Part shown: positions 48,302 through 56,702 of the stretch, piece after piece | Position numbering within the stretch: position 1 is the first letter of the stretch | Layout of the letters: every line of letters starts with the position of its first letter | From: Streptomyces sp. SCL15-4 | GTDB lineage: Bacteria > Actinomycetota > Actinomycetes > Streptomycetales > Streptomycetaceae | DNA length: 64,000 nucleotides | Assembly (NCBI RefSeq): GCF_033366695.1 | Contig: NZ_JAOBTQ010000001.1 | Location: 4,960,001-5,024,000, forward strand | Direction: 5' to 3' | The notes under the pieces: generated by a model | What the model was told of the DNA's origin: nothing | Seen by the model: the letters and a program-made list of their open reading frames with translations, nothing else | The model's database searches: none | Made by a program: the position numbers and the translations under genes

Positions 48302-48892
48302 TCAGGCCTCGGCGGACTCACCCTCGGCGGACTCGCCCTGGGACTCCTCGGCCTGGGCGGCCAGGACCTGCAGGACGACCGTGTCCTCCTCGACGGCCAG
48401 CGTGGTGCCGGCGGGCAGCGGGATGTCCTTGGCGAGGATGGAGGCACCGGCCTCCAGGCCCTCGATGGAGACGGTGACCGACTCCGGGATGTGCGTGGCC
48501 TCGGTCTCGACGGGCAGCGCGTTCAGCACGTGCTCCAGCAGGTTGCCGCCGGGCGCCAGCTCACCCTCGGTGTGCACGAAGATGTCGACGTTGACCTTCT
48601 CGCCACGCTTGACCAGCAGCAGGTCGACGTGCTCCAGGAAGCCCTTCAGCGGGTCACGCTGCACGGCCTTCGGAATCGCCAGCTCGTTGGACTTGCCGTC
48701 GATGTCCAGGGAGATCAGGACGTTCGGCGTACGCAGCGCCAGCAGCAGCTCGTGACCCGGCAAGGTCAGGTGCACCGGCTCGGTGCCGTGGCCGTACAGA
48801 ACGACCGGCACCTTGCTCTCACGGCGGATACGACGGGCCGCACCCTTGCCGAACTCGGTACGGGTCTCGGCGGCGAGCTTCACCTCGGACAT
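48302..48892 (-). CDS. rplY: 50S ribosomal protein L25/general stress protein Ctc
   Basis: A 196-residue long-form L25 (CTC). The N-terminal 5S-rRNA-binding beta-barrel (EVKLAAETRTEFGKGAARRIR, VPVVLYGHG) is followed by a C-terminal TL5 domain (EGELAPGGNLLEHVLN, VTVSIEGLEAG) and a Ser/Glu-rich acidic tail of about 16 residues. ATG 48892 has GAGGAG at 8-nt spacing; a GTG 9 nt upstream is less likely. Confidence 0.95.
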   Translation of the reverse strand: MSEVKLAAETRTEFGKGAARRIRRESKVPVVLYGHGTEPVHLTLPGHELLLALRTPNVLISLDIDGKSNELAIPKAVQRDPLKGFLEHVDLLLVKRGEKVNVDIFVHTEGELAPGGNLLEHVLNALPVETEATHIPESVTVSIEGLEAGASILAKDIPLPAGTTLAVEEDTVVLQVLAAQAEESQGESAEGESAEA

Positions 48893-49000
48893 ATGGATCA
48901 CTCCTCGTAGAAACTAGGAACGGACGTGGTCACCCGGCCACGAACGGCCTGCTACGAAGAGCGCGTCGATAACGGACCGCCGTATTCGCAGACGCGAGTA

Positions 49001-49050
49001 CGGCCTCCCTCGCCGAGCAACTCACGCAGTCTACTCGGAGGGGGAGGCCG
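49001..49050 (-). terminator. terminator downstream of prs
   Basis: Outer stem CGGCCTCCC/GGGAGGCCG (49001-49009 with 49042-49050) and an inner CCGAG/CTCGG stem form one long hairpin between the prs stop and the rplY start. Confidence 0.65.
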
Positions 49051-49098
49051 CACTCAAAAGGATCACCCGCCGGCCCGTACGACGGACCGGCAGAAACC

Positions 49099-50079
49099 TC
49101 ACTGCTCGTCGAACAGGCTCGTCACCGAACCATCCTCGAACACCTCACGCACCGCACTCGCGATCGTCGGAGCGATCGACAGCACCGTGATCTTGTCCAG
49201 GTCCCGGCCCAGCTCCGCCGGCGTCGGCAGCGTGTTCGTGAACACGAACTCGCTCACCCGCGAGTTCTTCAGCCGGTCCGCCGCCGGACCCGACAGCACA
49301 CCGTGCGTCGCCGTCACGATGACGTCCTCCGCACCGTGCGCGAACAGCGCGTCCGCGGCGGCGCAGATCGTGCCACCCGTGTCGATCATGTCGTCCACGA
49401 GCACGCACACGCGACCCTCGACCTCGCCCACCACCTCGTGGACCGTCACCTGGTTCGCCACGTCCTTGTCGCGCCGCTTGTGCACGATCGCCAGCGGCGC
49501 ACCGAGCCGGTCGCACCACCGGTCCGCCACCCGCACCCGGCCCGCGTCCGGCGACACCACCGTCAGCTTCGCCCGGTCCACCTTCCGCCCCACGTAGTCC
49601 GCGAGCAGCGGCAGCGCGAACAGGTGATCCACCGGACCGTCGAAGAAGCCCTGGATCTGATCCGTGTGCAGGTCCACCGTCAGAATCCGGTCGGCGCCCG
49701 CCGTCTTCATCATGTCCGCGATCAGACGCGCCGAAATCGGTTCACGGCCCCGGTGCTTCTTGTCCTGCCGCGCGTAACCGTAGAACGGCACGATGACGGT
49801 GATCGACCGCGCCGAAGCACGCTTCAGCGCGTCGATCATGATCAGCTGCTCCATGATCCACTTGTTGATCGGAGCCGTGTGGCTCTGGATCAGGAAGCAG
49901 TCCGCACCACGCGCCGACTCCTGGTAGCGGACGTAGATCTCACCATTCGCGAAGTCGAAGGCCTTCGTCGGGACGACCCCGACACCCAGCTGCTGGGCGA
50001 CCTCCTCGGCAAGCTCGGGGTGGGCGCGGCCGGAGAAGAACATCAACTTCTTCTCGCCGGTCGTCTTGATCCCGGTCAC
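49099..50079 (-). CDS. prs: ribose-phosphate pyrophosphokinase
   Basis: A 326-residue PRPP synthetase, converting ribose-5-phosphate and ATP into PRPP for nucleotide, His and Trp synthesis. Signature segments: SGRAHPELAEEVA, FANGEIYVR, ITVIVPFYGYARQDKKHRGREPIS, the metal-binding TVDLHTDQIQGFF, and the PRPP loop VLVDDMIDTGGTI. GTG 50079 has GAGGAG upstream. It is downstream of glmU, as in many actinobacteria; both supply sugar-phosphate and UDP-sugar precursors. Confidence 0.96.
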   Translation of the reverse strand: MTGIKTTGEKKLMFFSGRAHPELAEEVAQQLGVGVVPTKAFDFANGEIYVRYQESARGADCFLIQSHTAPINKWIMEQLIMIDALKRASARSITVIVPFYGYARQDKKHRGREPISARLIADMMKTAGADRILTVDLHTDQIQGFFDGPVDHLFALPLLADYVGRKVDRAKLTVVSPDAGRVRVADRWCDRLGAPLAIVHKRRDKDVANQVTVHEVVGEVEGRVCVLVDDMIDTGGTICAAADALFAHGAEDVIVTATHGVLSGPAADRLKNSRVSEFVFTNTLPTPAELGRDLDKITVLSIAPTIASAVREVFEDGSVTSLFDEQ

Positions 50080-50173
50080 AGCACAGTCTCCTCAGAGGTT
50101 GTCTCAGCCAGCCGGCTGCTCTGCGACCTCTCGGCTGGGCATGAGAGGCCGAATCAGCTGGTAAGGATGCGGG

Positions 50174-50195
50174 GTGCACACGTGCGGATGTGCAC
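50174..50195. other. inverted repeat in glmU-prs gap
   Basis: GTGCACA-N8-TGTGCAC (50174-50180, 50189-50195), 7-bp arms, between glmU and prs. It could be a hairpin in the glmU-prs transcript or a protein-binding site for a prs promoter. Confidence 0.45.
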
Positions 50196-50233
50196 TTATC
50201 ACGGTACGCCGTGTTTGGCGCACACGTTTCCGG

Positions 50234-51682
50234 TCAGTCCTCGCTCTCGCCCCGCCGGGACACCGCCTCGGCCGCCTTCGCCGCCGCGCTCCCCGGCCGC
50301 TTCCGGGCCACCCAGCCCTCGATATTCCGCTGCTGGCCACGGGCCACGGCCAGCGAACCCGGCGGCACGTCCTTGGTGATCACCGAACCGGCGGCGGTGT
50401 AGGCACCGTCCCCGACCGTGACAGGAGCCACAAACATGTTGTCCGAACCGGTCCGGCAGTGCGACCCGATCGTCGTGTGATGCTTGTCCTGTCCGTCGTA
50501 GTTCACGAACACGCTCGCCGCGCCGATGTTCGTGTACTCACCGATCGTCGCGTCCCCGACATACGACAGGTGAGGCACCTTCGTGCCCTCCCCGATCGAC
50601 GCGTTCTTCGTCTCGACGTACGTCCCGATCTTGCCCTTGGCACCCAGCCGGGTACCGGGCCGCAGATACGCGTACGGCCCCACGCTCGCCCGCTCGCCGA
50701 TCCGGGCCCCGTCGGACACCGTGTTGTCCACCCGCGCCCCCGCACCCACGTGCGTGTCCTTCAGCCGGCTGTTCGGCCCGACCTCGGCGCCCTCGCCCAG
50801 ATGCGTGGACCCGGTCAGCTGCGTCCCCGGGTGCACCACGGCGTCCCGCTCGAACGTCACGGTCACATCCACCCAGGTGGTGGCCGGGTCGACCACCGTC
50901 ACCCCGTCCAGCATCGCCCGCGTCAGCAGCCGGTCGTTCAGGATGCGGCGGGCCTCGGCGAGCTGCACGCGGTTGTTGATGCCCGCGATCTCCCGGTGGT
51001 CGGCCGCGACCGACGCGCCCACCCGGTGCCCGGCGTCCCGCAGGATCCCGAGCACGTCCGTCAGGTACTCCTCGCCCTGGCTGTTGTCCGTCCGCACCTT
51101 CTTCAGCGCGTCCGCCAGCAGCTGCCCGTCGAACGCGAACACACCGCTGTTGATCTCCCGGATCGCCCGCTGGGCGTCGGTGGCGTCCTTGTGCTCCACG
51201 ATCGCGGTGACGGCGCCGGTCGCCTCGTCCCGCACGATCCGGCCGTAGCCGGTGGCGTCCGGCACCTCGGCGGTGAGCACCGTGACGGCGTTGCCGTCCG
51301 CGTGGTGCGTCTCGGTGAGCCGCTGGAGCGTCTCGGCGGTCAGCAGCGGAGTGTCCCCGCACACGACGACGACGGTGCCGTCCACGACGCCGCCCAGCTC
51401 CTCCAGGCCCATCCGCACCGCGTGCCCGGTGCCGTTCTGCTCCGCCTGCACGGCGGTCCTGGTCTCCGGGTCGATCGCGGCGAGGTGGGCGCCGACCTGC
51501 TCGCGGGCGTGGCCGACCACCACGACCAGGTTCCGCGGGGTCAGCGCGCGGGCGGCGGCCAGGACGTGGCCGACGAGGGAGCGGCCGCAGATCTCGTGCA
51601 GGACCTTCGGTGTGGCCGACTTCATACGGGTGCCCTCACCCGCTGCGAGAACGACGACGGCTGCCGGGCGGATGGCACTCAC
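50234..51682 (-). CDS. glmU: bifunctional GlcNAc-1-phosphate uridylyltransferase / glucosamine-1-phosphate acetyltransferase
   Basis: A 482-residue bifunctional enzyme making UDP-GlcNAc for peptidoglycan. The N-terminal pyrophosphorylase domain begins with [13 protein letters not shown] and has the uridine-binding CGDTPLL. The C-terminal left-handed beta-helix has hexapeptide repeats (for example [19 protein letters not shown]) and the acetyltransferase region [19 protein letters not shown]. Length is slightly above the E. coli enzyme owing to a basic C-terminal tail. GTG 51682 has AAGGG upstream. Confidence 0.96.
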   Translation of the reverse strand: MSAIRPAAVVVLAAGEGTRMKSATPKVLHEICGRSLVGHVLAAARALTPRNLVVVVGHAREQVGAHLAAIDPETRTAVQAEQNGTGHAVRMGLEELGGVVDGTVVVVCGDTPLLTAETLQRLTETHHADGNAVTVLTAEVPDATGYGRIVRDEATGAVTAIVEHKDATDAQRAIREINSGVFAFDGQLLADALKKVRTDNSQGEEYLTDVLGILRDAGHRVGASVAADHREIAGINNRVQLAEARRILNDRLLTRAMLDGVTVVDPATTWVDVTVTFERDAVVHPGTQLTGSTHLGEGAEVGPNSRLKDTHVGAGARVDNTVSDGARIGERASVGPYAYLRPGTRLGAKGKIGTYVETKNASIGEGTKVPHLSYVGDATIGEYTNIGAASVFVNYDGQDKHHTTIGSHCRTGSDNMFVAPVTVGDGAYTAAGSVITKDVPPGSLAVARGQQRNIEGWVARKRPGSAAAKAAEAVSRRGESED

Positions 51683-51763
51683 GGGGTTGCCCTTCGGCTG
51701 GGGGTGGGTGGGGGTGACAGCCGCAGGATACCGGGGGGTGGGGTGGGGGAGGGGATATGGGTA

Positions 51764-51791
51764 CGGGCCCCGACACGGAGGTCAGGGCCCG
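51764..51791 (-). terminator. hairpin downstream of tRNA-Gln
   Basis: CGGGCCC/GGGCCCG stem (51764-51770 with 51785-51791), 14-nt loop, just past the 3' end of the tRNA on the minus strand. Confidence 0.5.
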
Positions 51792-51802
51792 GGTGCAGGC
51801 GG

Positions 51803-51875
51803 CTCCCCCATCAGGATTTGAACCTGAACTTAAGGGACCAAAACCCTCAGTGCTGCCTAGTTACACCATGGGGGA
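51803..51875 (-). tRNA. tRNA-Gln (anticodon UUG)
   Basis: Cloverleaf read by eye on the minus strand. Acceptor stem TCCCCCA/TGGGGGA, D-arm GTGT...GCAC, anticodon stem GAGGG/CCCTT with loop TTTTGGT giving anticodon TTG, T-arm CAGG-TTCAAAT-CCTG, discriminator G. CCA is not encoded. It reads the rare CAA codon in this GC-rich genome. Confidence 0.93.
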
Positions 51876-51902
51876 TGAAACTCGACTAAACCGGACATTT
51901 GG

Positions 51903-52760
51903 TCAGGTCGCCGAGTCGGCACCCAACACTATGCCGTACCAACTGCCTTCGATGCGACGGTACAAGTCGGCGCCCTTCAGGACTCTGATCGCCAGGCAGC
52001 CGCGATAGGTGTCCCCGGTGTTCTTGCGGACCGTCTTGGGGTTGTGCTTCTTGAGTGTGGTCTTGTGGAAGGCGGAGGGGTCGGCGCCGACCAGGTCGGC
52101 CCAGTAGCGTTCGGCTCCCTGAACGTCGGCGTTCTCGTGGATCATCACGTTGAATCGCAGGCGCCCGCGTTCCACTCGGAGCAGGTCGAGCCACGCCAGG
52201 AAGACTCTGATCATCCCGGGGTCGCTGTTCACGAAGATGACGTTCTCCCGACGGTCGTACGGTTTGTCCTTGGCGCCCTCCGCCCAGTACAGGCCGACGC
52301 CGACCAGGAAGAGTTCGCGGTCGGACAGTCGGCCGACGGCGGCCGCCGCGCGCTGCTTGGTCTCCTCGCGGTCGCGGTCCCGCGCGGCCCGCAGGTGTGC
52401 CAGACCCTCGTTCATCAGGGCACGTTGTTCCTCGGGCGTGTAGCGCGGCTCGGGCTTCGGCAGGTCCCGCACCCAGAGGGAGATCGAACTCTTCGAACAC
52501 CCCAGTTCCAGCTGGATTCGGTCGTACGTCCAGCCCTGGAGCCGCAGCTCGCGTGCCCTCTCCCGCAGGTCGTCCTTGGCGTTGGGGCGCTTCGTCCACT
52601 CGGGCGGTGGCTCGCCCTCCAGGAGGCGGTTGAGGAGGTCGTTGTTGTCGACGTGCAGCCGGTCGCGGATCTGCCGACGGCTCAGCCCTTCCCGCCGTAA
52701 CGCCACCGCCCGGTCCCGAAGTCCCTCGAAGTCGGCATATTTGCCGTACGTCTGTGCCAT
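51903..52760 (-). CDS. HTH protein with homing-endonuclease-like C-terminal region
   Basis: A protein of about 285 residues with two helix-turn-helix-like repeats (REGLSRRQIRDRLHVDNNDLL and LQGWTYDRIQLELGCSKSSI). A C-terminal domain contains ELFLVGVGLYWAEGAKD, VIFVNSDPGMIRVFLAWLD and RLRFNVMIHENADV. The YWAEG and NSDPGMI segments recall the LAGLIDADG-fold signatures of homing endonucleases and WhiA-like proteins. I cannot confirm this by eye. ATG 52760 (GGACGG at 7 nt) is preferred to ATG 52766. It lies 27 nt upstream of tRNA-Gln in the same direction. A perfect dyad at 52776-52794 precedes it. Confidence 0.65.
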   Translation of the reverse strand: MAQTYGKYADFEGLRDRAVALRREGLSRRQIRDRLHVDNNDLLNRLLEGEPPPEWTKRPNAKDDLRERARELRLQGWTYDRIQLELGCSKSSISLWVRDLPKPEPRYTPEEQRALMNEGLAHLRAARDRDREETKQRAAAAVGRLSDRELFLVGVGLYWAEGAKDKPYDRRENVIFVNSDPGMIRVFLAWLDLLRVERGRLRFNVMIHENADVQGAERYWADLVGADPSAFHKTTLKKHNPKTVRKNTGDTYRGCLAIRVLKGADLYRRIEGSWYGIVLGADSAT

Positions 52761-52775
52761 GGGCATACCGTCCGG

Positions 52776-52794
52776 CCGGAATGACGTATTCCGG
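52776..52794. promoter_or_regulatory. perfect dyad before HTH gene
   Basis: CCGGAAT-GACGT-ATTCCGG, 7-bp arms and 5-nt spacer, 10-34 bp upstream of the HTH gene start. Possible operator for its own product. Confidence 0.5.
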
Positions 52795-52914
52795 GGTCGA
52801 ACGGGTGAGGTTCGCCAGTTCGAGGGACAAGGAGAGGTTTCGAAGGCGTTCGGTTACGGAGTGTGGTGTGTGGAGGTAGGTGAAAGTCACCGGAAAAGCC
52901 GCACTCCCCGCCCG

Positions 52915-52920
52915 TAGGCT
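52915..52920 (+). promoter_or_regulatory. -10 element of histidine kinase gene
   Basis: TAGGCT ends 7 nt before ATG 52928; the intervening GGGAGG is too close to serve as RBS, so the transcript is probably leaderless or nearly so. Confidence 0.4.
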
Positions 52921-52927
52921 GGGAGGC

Positions 52928-54256
52928 ATGACCACGACGGGGGAAGACCATGCCAGGGCCCTGACCGGCCCCTGGTGGTGGGCGAGGTGGCGCAGCGCGG
53001 CGCTCGACGGCGGTCTCGCGCTGCTGTCCGCCGCGGAGTGTGCGGCGGAGGGGGTGCCGTTCGCCCGGGAGGCGGGGATCCCGGCGTCCGTGGGCGTCGT
53101 GTTCGGGCTGATCGCCGGTTCGGTGCTGCTGGTGCGCCGGAAGTGGCCGATCGCCGTGGTGCTGGTGGCGATCGCGGTGACGCCGGCCGAGATGGGCTTC
53201 CTGATGGGTGTCGTCGGCCTGTACACGCTGGCGTCGTGCGAGCTGCCGCGCCGGGTGATCGGGGCGTTGTCGGGGATGTCGCTGCTGGGTACGGCGGTGG
53301 TGACGTTCGTGCGGGTGCGGCAGGACATGGCGCGCGGTGATCTCACGCTGGGTGACTGGTTCCTGCCGTTCGCGGCGGTGACGACGTCGTTGGGCCTGAC
53401 GGCTCCGCCGGTGCTGCTGGGGCTGTACGTGGGGGCGCGGCGGCGGCTGATGGAGAGCCTGCGGGAGCGGGCGGATTCGTTGGAGCGGGAGCTTCAGCTG
53501 CTCGCGGAGCGGGCGGAGGAGCGGGCCGAGTGGGCGCGTAACGAGGAGCGGACGCGGATCGCGCGGGAGATGCACGACGTGGTGGCGCACCGGGTGAGTC
53601 TGATGGTGGTGCACGCGGCGGCGTTGCAGGCGGTGGCGCGCAAGGACCCGGAGAAGGCGGTGCGCAACGCGGCGCTGGTGGGGGACATGGGGCGGCAGGC
53701 GCTGACGGAGTTGCGGGAGATGCTCGGGGTGCTGCGGGCGGGTGAGGGCGCGGTGCGGCGTCCGTCGGTGGTGCCGTTGGTCGCGGTGGGGGAGGCGGCC
53801 GAGGCCGCGGCGTCGCGGGCGGCGCAGTCGCGTGCGGCGGCGGAGGCGGGGGCGGCGGAGGGGCCGTGTCTGTCGGAGCTGGAGGAGCTGGTCGGGCAGT
53901 CGGCCGCCGCGGGGATGGCGGTGGATCTGTCGGTGGAGGGGGAGGCGCGGTCGTATCCGGCGGAGATCGAGCAGACGGCGTACCGGGTGGTGCAGGAGGC
54001 GCTGACGAACGTGCACAAGCACGCGGCGGGCGCGAAGACGTATGTGCGGTTGGCGCACCGGGTGTCGGAGATCGCGATGCAGGTGGAGAACGAGCCGCCG
54101 CCGGAGCCCGCGTCGGCGTCGGCGGCGGGGCTGCCGTCGGGTGGGAACGGTCTGGTGGGGATGCGGGAGCGGGTCCTGGCGCTGGGTGGTGTGTTCGTGT
54201 CGGGTCCGACGGACGCCGGGGGGTTCCGGGTGTCGGCGGTGATTCCGGCGGTGTGA
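52928..54256 (+). CDS. orphan sensor histidine kinase (HisKA_3, NarX/DesK type)
   Basis: A 442-residue membrane kinase. Four to five TM helices occupy residues 20-165 with very short extracytoplasmic loops, so it probably senses within or near the membrane. A coiled coil (ELQLLAERAEERAEWA) leads to the H-box REMHDVVAHRVSLMVVHA. The HATPase_c domain has QEALTNVHKHA (N-box) and GNGLVGMRERV. No response-regulator gene is adjacent; NarL-type orphans at 33123 or 40106 are possible but unproven partners. Confidence 0.9.
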   Translation: MTTTGEDHARALTGPWWWARWRSAALDGGLALLSAAECAAEGVPFAREAGIPASVGVVFGLIAGSVLLVRRKWPIAVVLVAIAVTPAEMGFLMGVVGLYTLASCELPRRVIGALSGMSLLGTAVVTFVRVRQDMARGDLTLGDWFLPFAAVTTSLGLTAPPVLLGLYVGARRRLMESLRERADSLERELQLLAERAEERAEWARNEERTRIAREMHDVVAHRVSLMVVHAAALQAVARKDPEKAVRNAALVGDMGRQALTELREMLGVLRAGEGAVRRPSVVPLVAVGEAAEAAASRAAQSRAAAEAGAAEGPCLSELEELVGQSAAAGMAVDLSVEGEARSYPAEIEQTAYRVVQEALTNVHKHAAGAKTYVRLAHRVSEIAMQVENEPPPEPASASAAGLPSGGNGLVGMRERVLALGGVFVSGPTDAGGFRVSAVIPAV

Positions 54257-54281
54257 GCCTCTTGGGTGTGCGGCGCGGGGG

Positions 54282-54776
54282 TCAGCCGGCGGTGAGGCGT
54301 ACGGGCTGGATGCCGGTGACGAGGGTGGTCAGGGCGTGGTCGATGTCGGGGCCCGCGTACCAGTCGCCGGTGTGGTCGATGGTGTAGACGCGGCCTTCGG
54401 CGTCGATGGCGAGGAGGGCGGCGGTGTCGGTCTCCTCGCCGAGGGGGCACAGTTCGGTGCCGAGGGCGCGGCCGAGGTCGCCGAGGGTGCGGGCGAGGTG
54501 GAGGCCGTGCAGGGGGTCGAGGTGGAGGGCGGCGGGGGCGATCTGGCGGCCGGGGCCGGTGGGGGTGATGGTGAGGCCGCCGAATTCGGCCCAGGCCTCG
54601 ACGGCGGCGGGGAAGACGGTGTGCCGGTGTCCGGCGGGTGAGGTGTGGGCGCGCAGGGCGTCGGCCCAGATCTCGGCCTGCTTGATGTCCCAGCGTCCGG
54701 GTTGCCAGCCGGCGGCGCGCAGCGCGGCGTCGACGGGTACGGGGAAGCGCGTGGTGGACGTGCGGTCGGGGTGCAT
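54282..54776 (-). CDS. SUKH-3 domain immunity-like protein
   Basis: A 164-residue protein of the SUKH-3 family. Typical segments: ALRAAGWQPGR (start), AEIWADALR, AVEAWAEFGGLTI, LAIDAEGRVYTIDHTGDWYAG (the core beta-hairpin) and a closing helix. SUKH proteins often neutralise nucleic-acid-targeting toxins. It lies 74 nt downstream of a deaminase gene in the same direction, the arrangement expected for a toxin-immunity pair. Confidence 0.85.
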   Translation of the reverse strand: MHPDRTSTTRFPVPVDAALRAAGWQPGRWDIKQAEIWADALRAHTSPAGHRHTVFPAAVEAWAEFGGLTITPTGPGRQIAPAALHLDPLHGLHLARTLGDLGRALGTELCPLGEETDTAALLAIDAEGRVYTIDHTGDWYAGPDIDHALTTLVTGIQPVRLTAG

Positions 54777-54850
54777 CTGCCCTTCGTTCGTCGAGCTTGC
54801 CGGGTGGTCGGGGGCGGGGCGTGCCGGTGGGGGCTGGCGGGCGCGGGGGG

Positions 54851-55366
54851 TCAGCGGTCGGTCGCGGTGGGGTCGACGATGCGGACGCCGAAGTGGGCGC
54901 TGAGAGCGGTGCAGGCGCGGCAGGGGGCGGCGAAGCGGCCGTGCAGGGGGTCGCCGTCCTCGCGGATGCGGCGGGCGGTGAGTTTGGCGTGTTTGAGGGC
55001 TTTGCGGGCCTCGCCGTTGCTCATGGGCCTGCGGGCGGCGCGTTTGCTGCGGGCGGCGTCGGCGGTGGTGAGGTGCCGGGAGATGAGGATGGTTTCGGCG
55101 CAGCGGCCGGTGAAGCGGTCGCGCTGGGCGCTGGTGAGGGTGTCGAGGAAGTCCTGGACGAGGGGGTGCAGGGCGGGCGGCTGGTCGCCGCGGGCGGCGG
55201 TACAGGTGAGGGTGGTGCCGCGGACGGAGAGGGCGGCGGCGACGGTGGGCAGGATGCCGTCGCGGCGGTGCCGGAGGGTGGGAGTGGGAGGTGTCTCGGT
55301 GCCGCTCCAGTCGATGCGAGGGTCGCCGGCCCGCACGTCGGCACCTCCGGTCTGCACGGTGGTCAT
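54851..55366 (-). CDS. YwqJ-related deaminase-fold protein
   Basis: A 171-residue protein with zinc-deaminase motifs: GRCAETILISRHL (C-A-E in place of H-A-E) and PCRACTALSAHFGV (PCxxC), as in YwqJ-like members of the nucleic-acid deaminase superfamily. It should bind zinc and deaminate a base or nucleotide; the target is unknown. No signal peptide is visible, so it acts inside the cell unless exported otherwise. ATG 55366 follows GGGAGGG and is preferred to longer Pro-rich forms. It is transcribed with SUKH-3. Confidence 0.8.
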   Translation of the reverse strand: MTTVQTGGADVRAGDPRIDWSGTETPPTPTLRHRRDGILPTVAAALSVRGTTLTCTAARGDQPPALHPLVQDFLDTLTSAQRDRFTGRCAETILISRHLTTADAARSKRAARRPMSNGEARKALKHAKLTARRIREDGDPLHGRFAAPCRACTALSAHFGVRIVDPTATDR

Positions 55367-55666
55367 GATCGTTTCCCTCCCCTGGGGCATCCCCCCGAAG
55401 GACTTAGGGTGCCAAATGCCGTGGCTGGTGGGGAAGCTGGGGCGGTGCGACACGCCCGTTCCGGGGCGTGGCGTGACGGTGGGGTGACGGCTGGTCACGG
55501 TGGCGGGCGGTGGAGTGGGCGGTGGAGCGGGTGCGGTGGCGCGGGCAGAGGGCGCGCGGGGTCGTGGTGGGCCGGTGACCGGGGTTCGGGTACGGCATAG
55601 GCTGTCGCCATCCGCGATCGACACCGCCGCTTAAGGCCAGAGAGAACGCCGCAGGGGGCATCCGCC
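55367..55666. other. divergent promoter region of SUKH/deaminase cluster
   Basis: 300 nt between two divergent operons. It has one readable promoter (55575-55603, described separately) and GGTGG-rich sequence; no gene is seen. Confidence 0.5.
55575..55603 (+). promoter_or_regulatory. promoter of WHH-SUKH operon
   Basis: -35 GTGACC (55575-55580), 17-bp spacer, -10 TAGGCT (55598-55603); expected leader of about 57 nt before ATG 55667. Confidence 0.5.
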
Positions 55667-56692
55667 ATGACGACAGGTCGGCTCGGGCAGCGAGCCGCGC
55701 CGCCGAACGCGGCCTATGCCGGGCAGGTCGTGCACTTTCCGGATCCGGTCCGGGCGGCACGTCACCCGAGAGGGGTACGGGTCGATGAGCGCGGTTACCC
55801 CGATTTCTCGCCGTACGCGCGCGTGGCGGTGGAGATCGCCGAGCCGCCGGAGGGTTTCGGGGTCGACGAGTTGCGGCTGACGGACTACGTGTCGGCGAAC
55901 GCGGCGCTGGCGGCGACGGGGCACGAACTGTGGGACACGGTGCCGAATGTGGCGACGCCCCATGGCTGGACGTGGCATCACGTGGCGGGGACCCGGCGGC
56001 TGGAGTTGATCCCGGTCGAGGTGAAGGCGCTGCTGAGGCATCACGGTGGGGTCGCGACGGCGCCGGTGGACCACGCCAAGCGCGGGACGAGGCCGTTGCA
56101 GGAGTCGCGGCCGGCGCACTTCGGGCTGCCGAAGTCGGGCGTGGCGGTGACGGAGGCGCAGGTGCAGGGGATCGAGGAGGATCTGGGCTGTCGGCTGCCC
56201 GGCGCCTACCGCTCGTTCCTGAAGGCGGCGGGCGGCTGCGCGCCGGTCGGCACGGCGCTGGACGCGGGGCTGGGGTTGCTGGTGGACCAGCCGTTCTTCA
56301 CGGTGCGGGACGAGGCCGCGGTCAACGACCTGGTGTATGTGAACAAGTGTCTGCGCGACCATCTGACGAAGGATTATCTCGGGGTGGGCTTCGTGCAGGG
56401 CGGGCTGCTCGCGGTGAAGGCGAAGGGCGAGCGGGCCGGTTCGGTGTGGTTCTGCGCGTACGACGACGTGCGGGACGTGGACCCGTCGTGGTCGCCGGCG
56501 GAGCGGGTGGAGCGTCTGCTGCTGCCGTGCGGCGACGACTTCGACGCGTTCCTGTCCCGGCTGGCCGGCAGTCCGCCGGAGCTGGAGACGGTGGCCGGTC
56601 TGATGGTGGACGGCGGTTTCGTCCGGGTCGTCCCGGTGTCTGCCGGTCCGGTGTCTGCCGGTCCTGTGTCTTCCGGTCCGGTGGGGGAGTGA
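55667..56692 (+). CDS. WHH nuclease-like domain fused to SMI1/KNR4 (SUKH) domain
   Basis: A 341-residue two-domain protein. The N-terminal 140 residues resemble the WHH subgroup of HNH/Endo VII nucleases: GYPDFSPYA, TGHELWDTV, then the core HGWTWHHVAG-RRLELIPVEV and closing RHHGGVATA. Residues about 165-315 form a SUKH/SMI1 domain (VTEAQVQGIEEDLGCRLPGAYRSFL, GVGFVQGGLL, FCAYDDV). The tail repeats VSAGP three times from a 15-bp DNA repeat at about 56635-56680. Joining a toxin-type nuclease to an immunity-type fold in one chain is unusual. The next gene starts 10 nt downstream. Confidence 0.8.
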   Translation: MTTGRLGQRAAPPNAAYAGQVVHFPDPVRAARHPRGVRVDERGYPDFSPYARVAVEIAEPPEGFGVDELRLTDYVSANAALAATGHELWDTVPNVATPHGWTWHHVAGTRRLELIPVEVKALLRHHGGVATAPVDHAKRGTRPLQESRPAHFGLPKSGVAVTEAQVQGIEEDLGCRLPGAYRSFLKAAGGCAPVGTALDAGLGLLVDQPFFTVRDEAAVNDLVYVNKCLRDHLTKDYLGVGFVQGGLLAVKAKGERAGSVWFCAYDDVRDVDPSWSPAERVERLLLPCGDDFDAFLSRLAGSPPELETVAGLMVDGGFVRVVPVSAGPVSAGPVSSGPVGE

Positions 56693-56702
56693 GCTGCACG
56701 CG

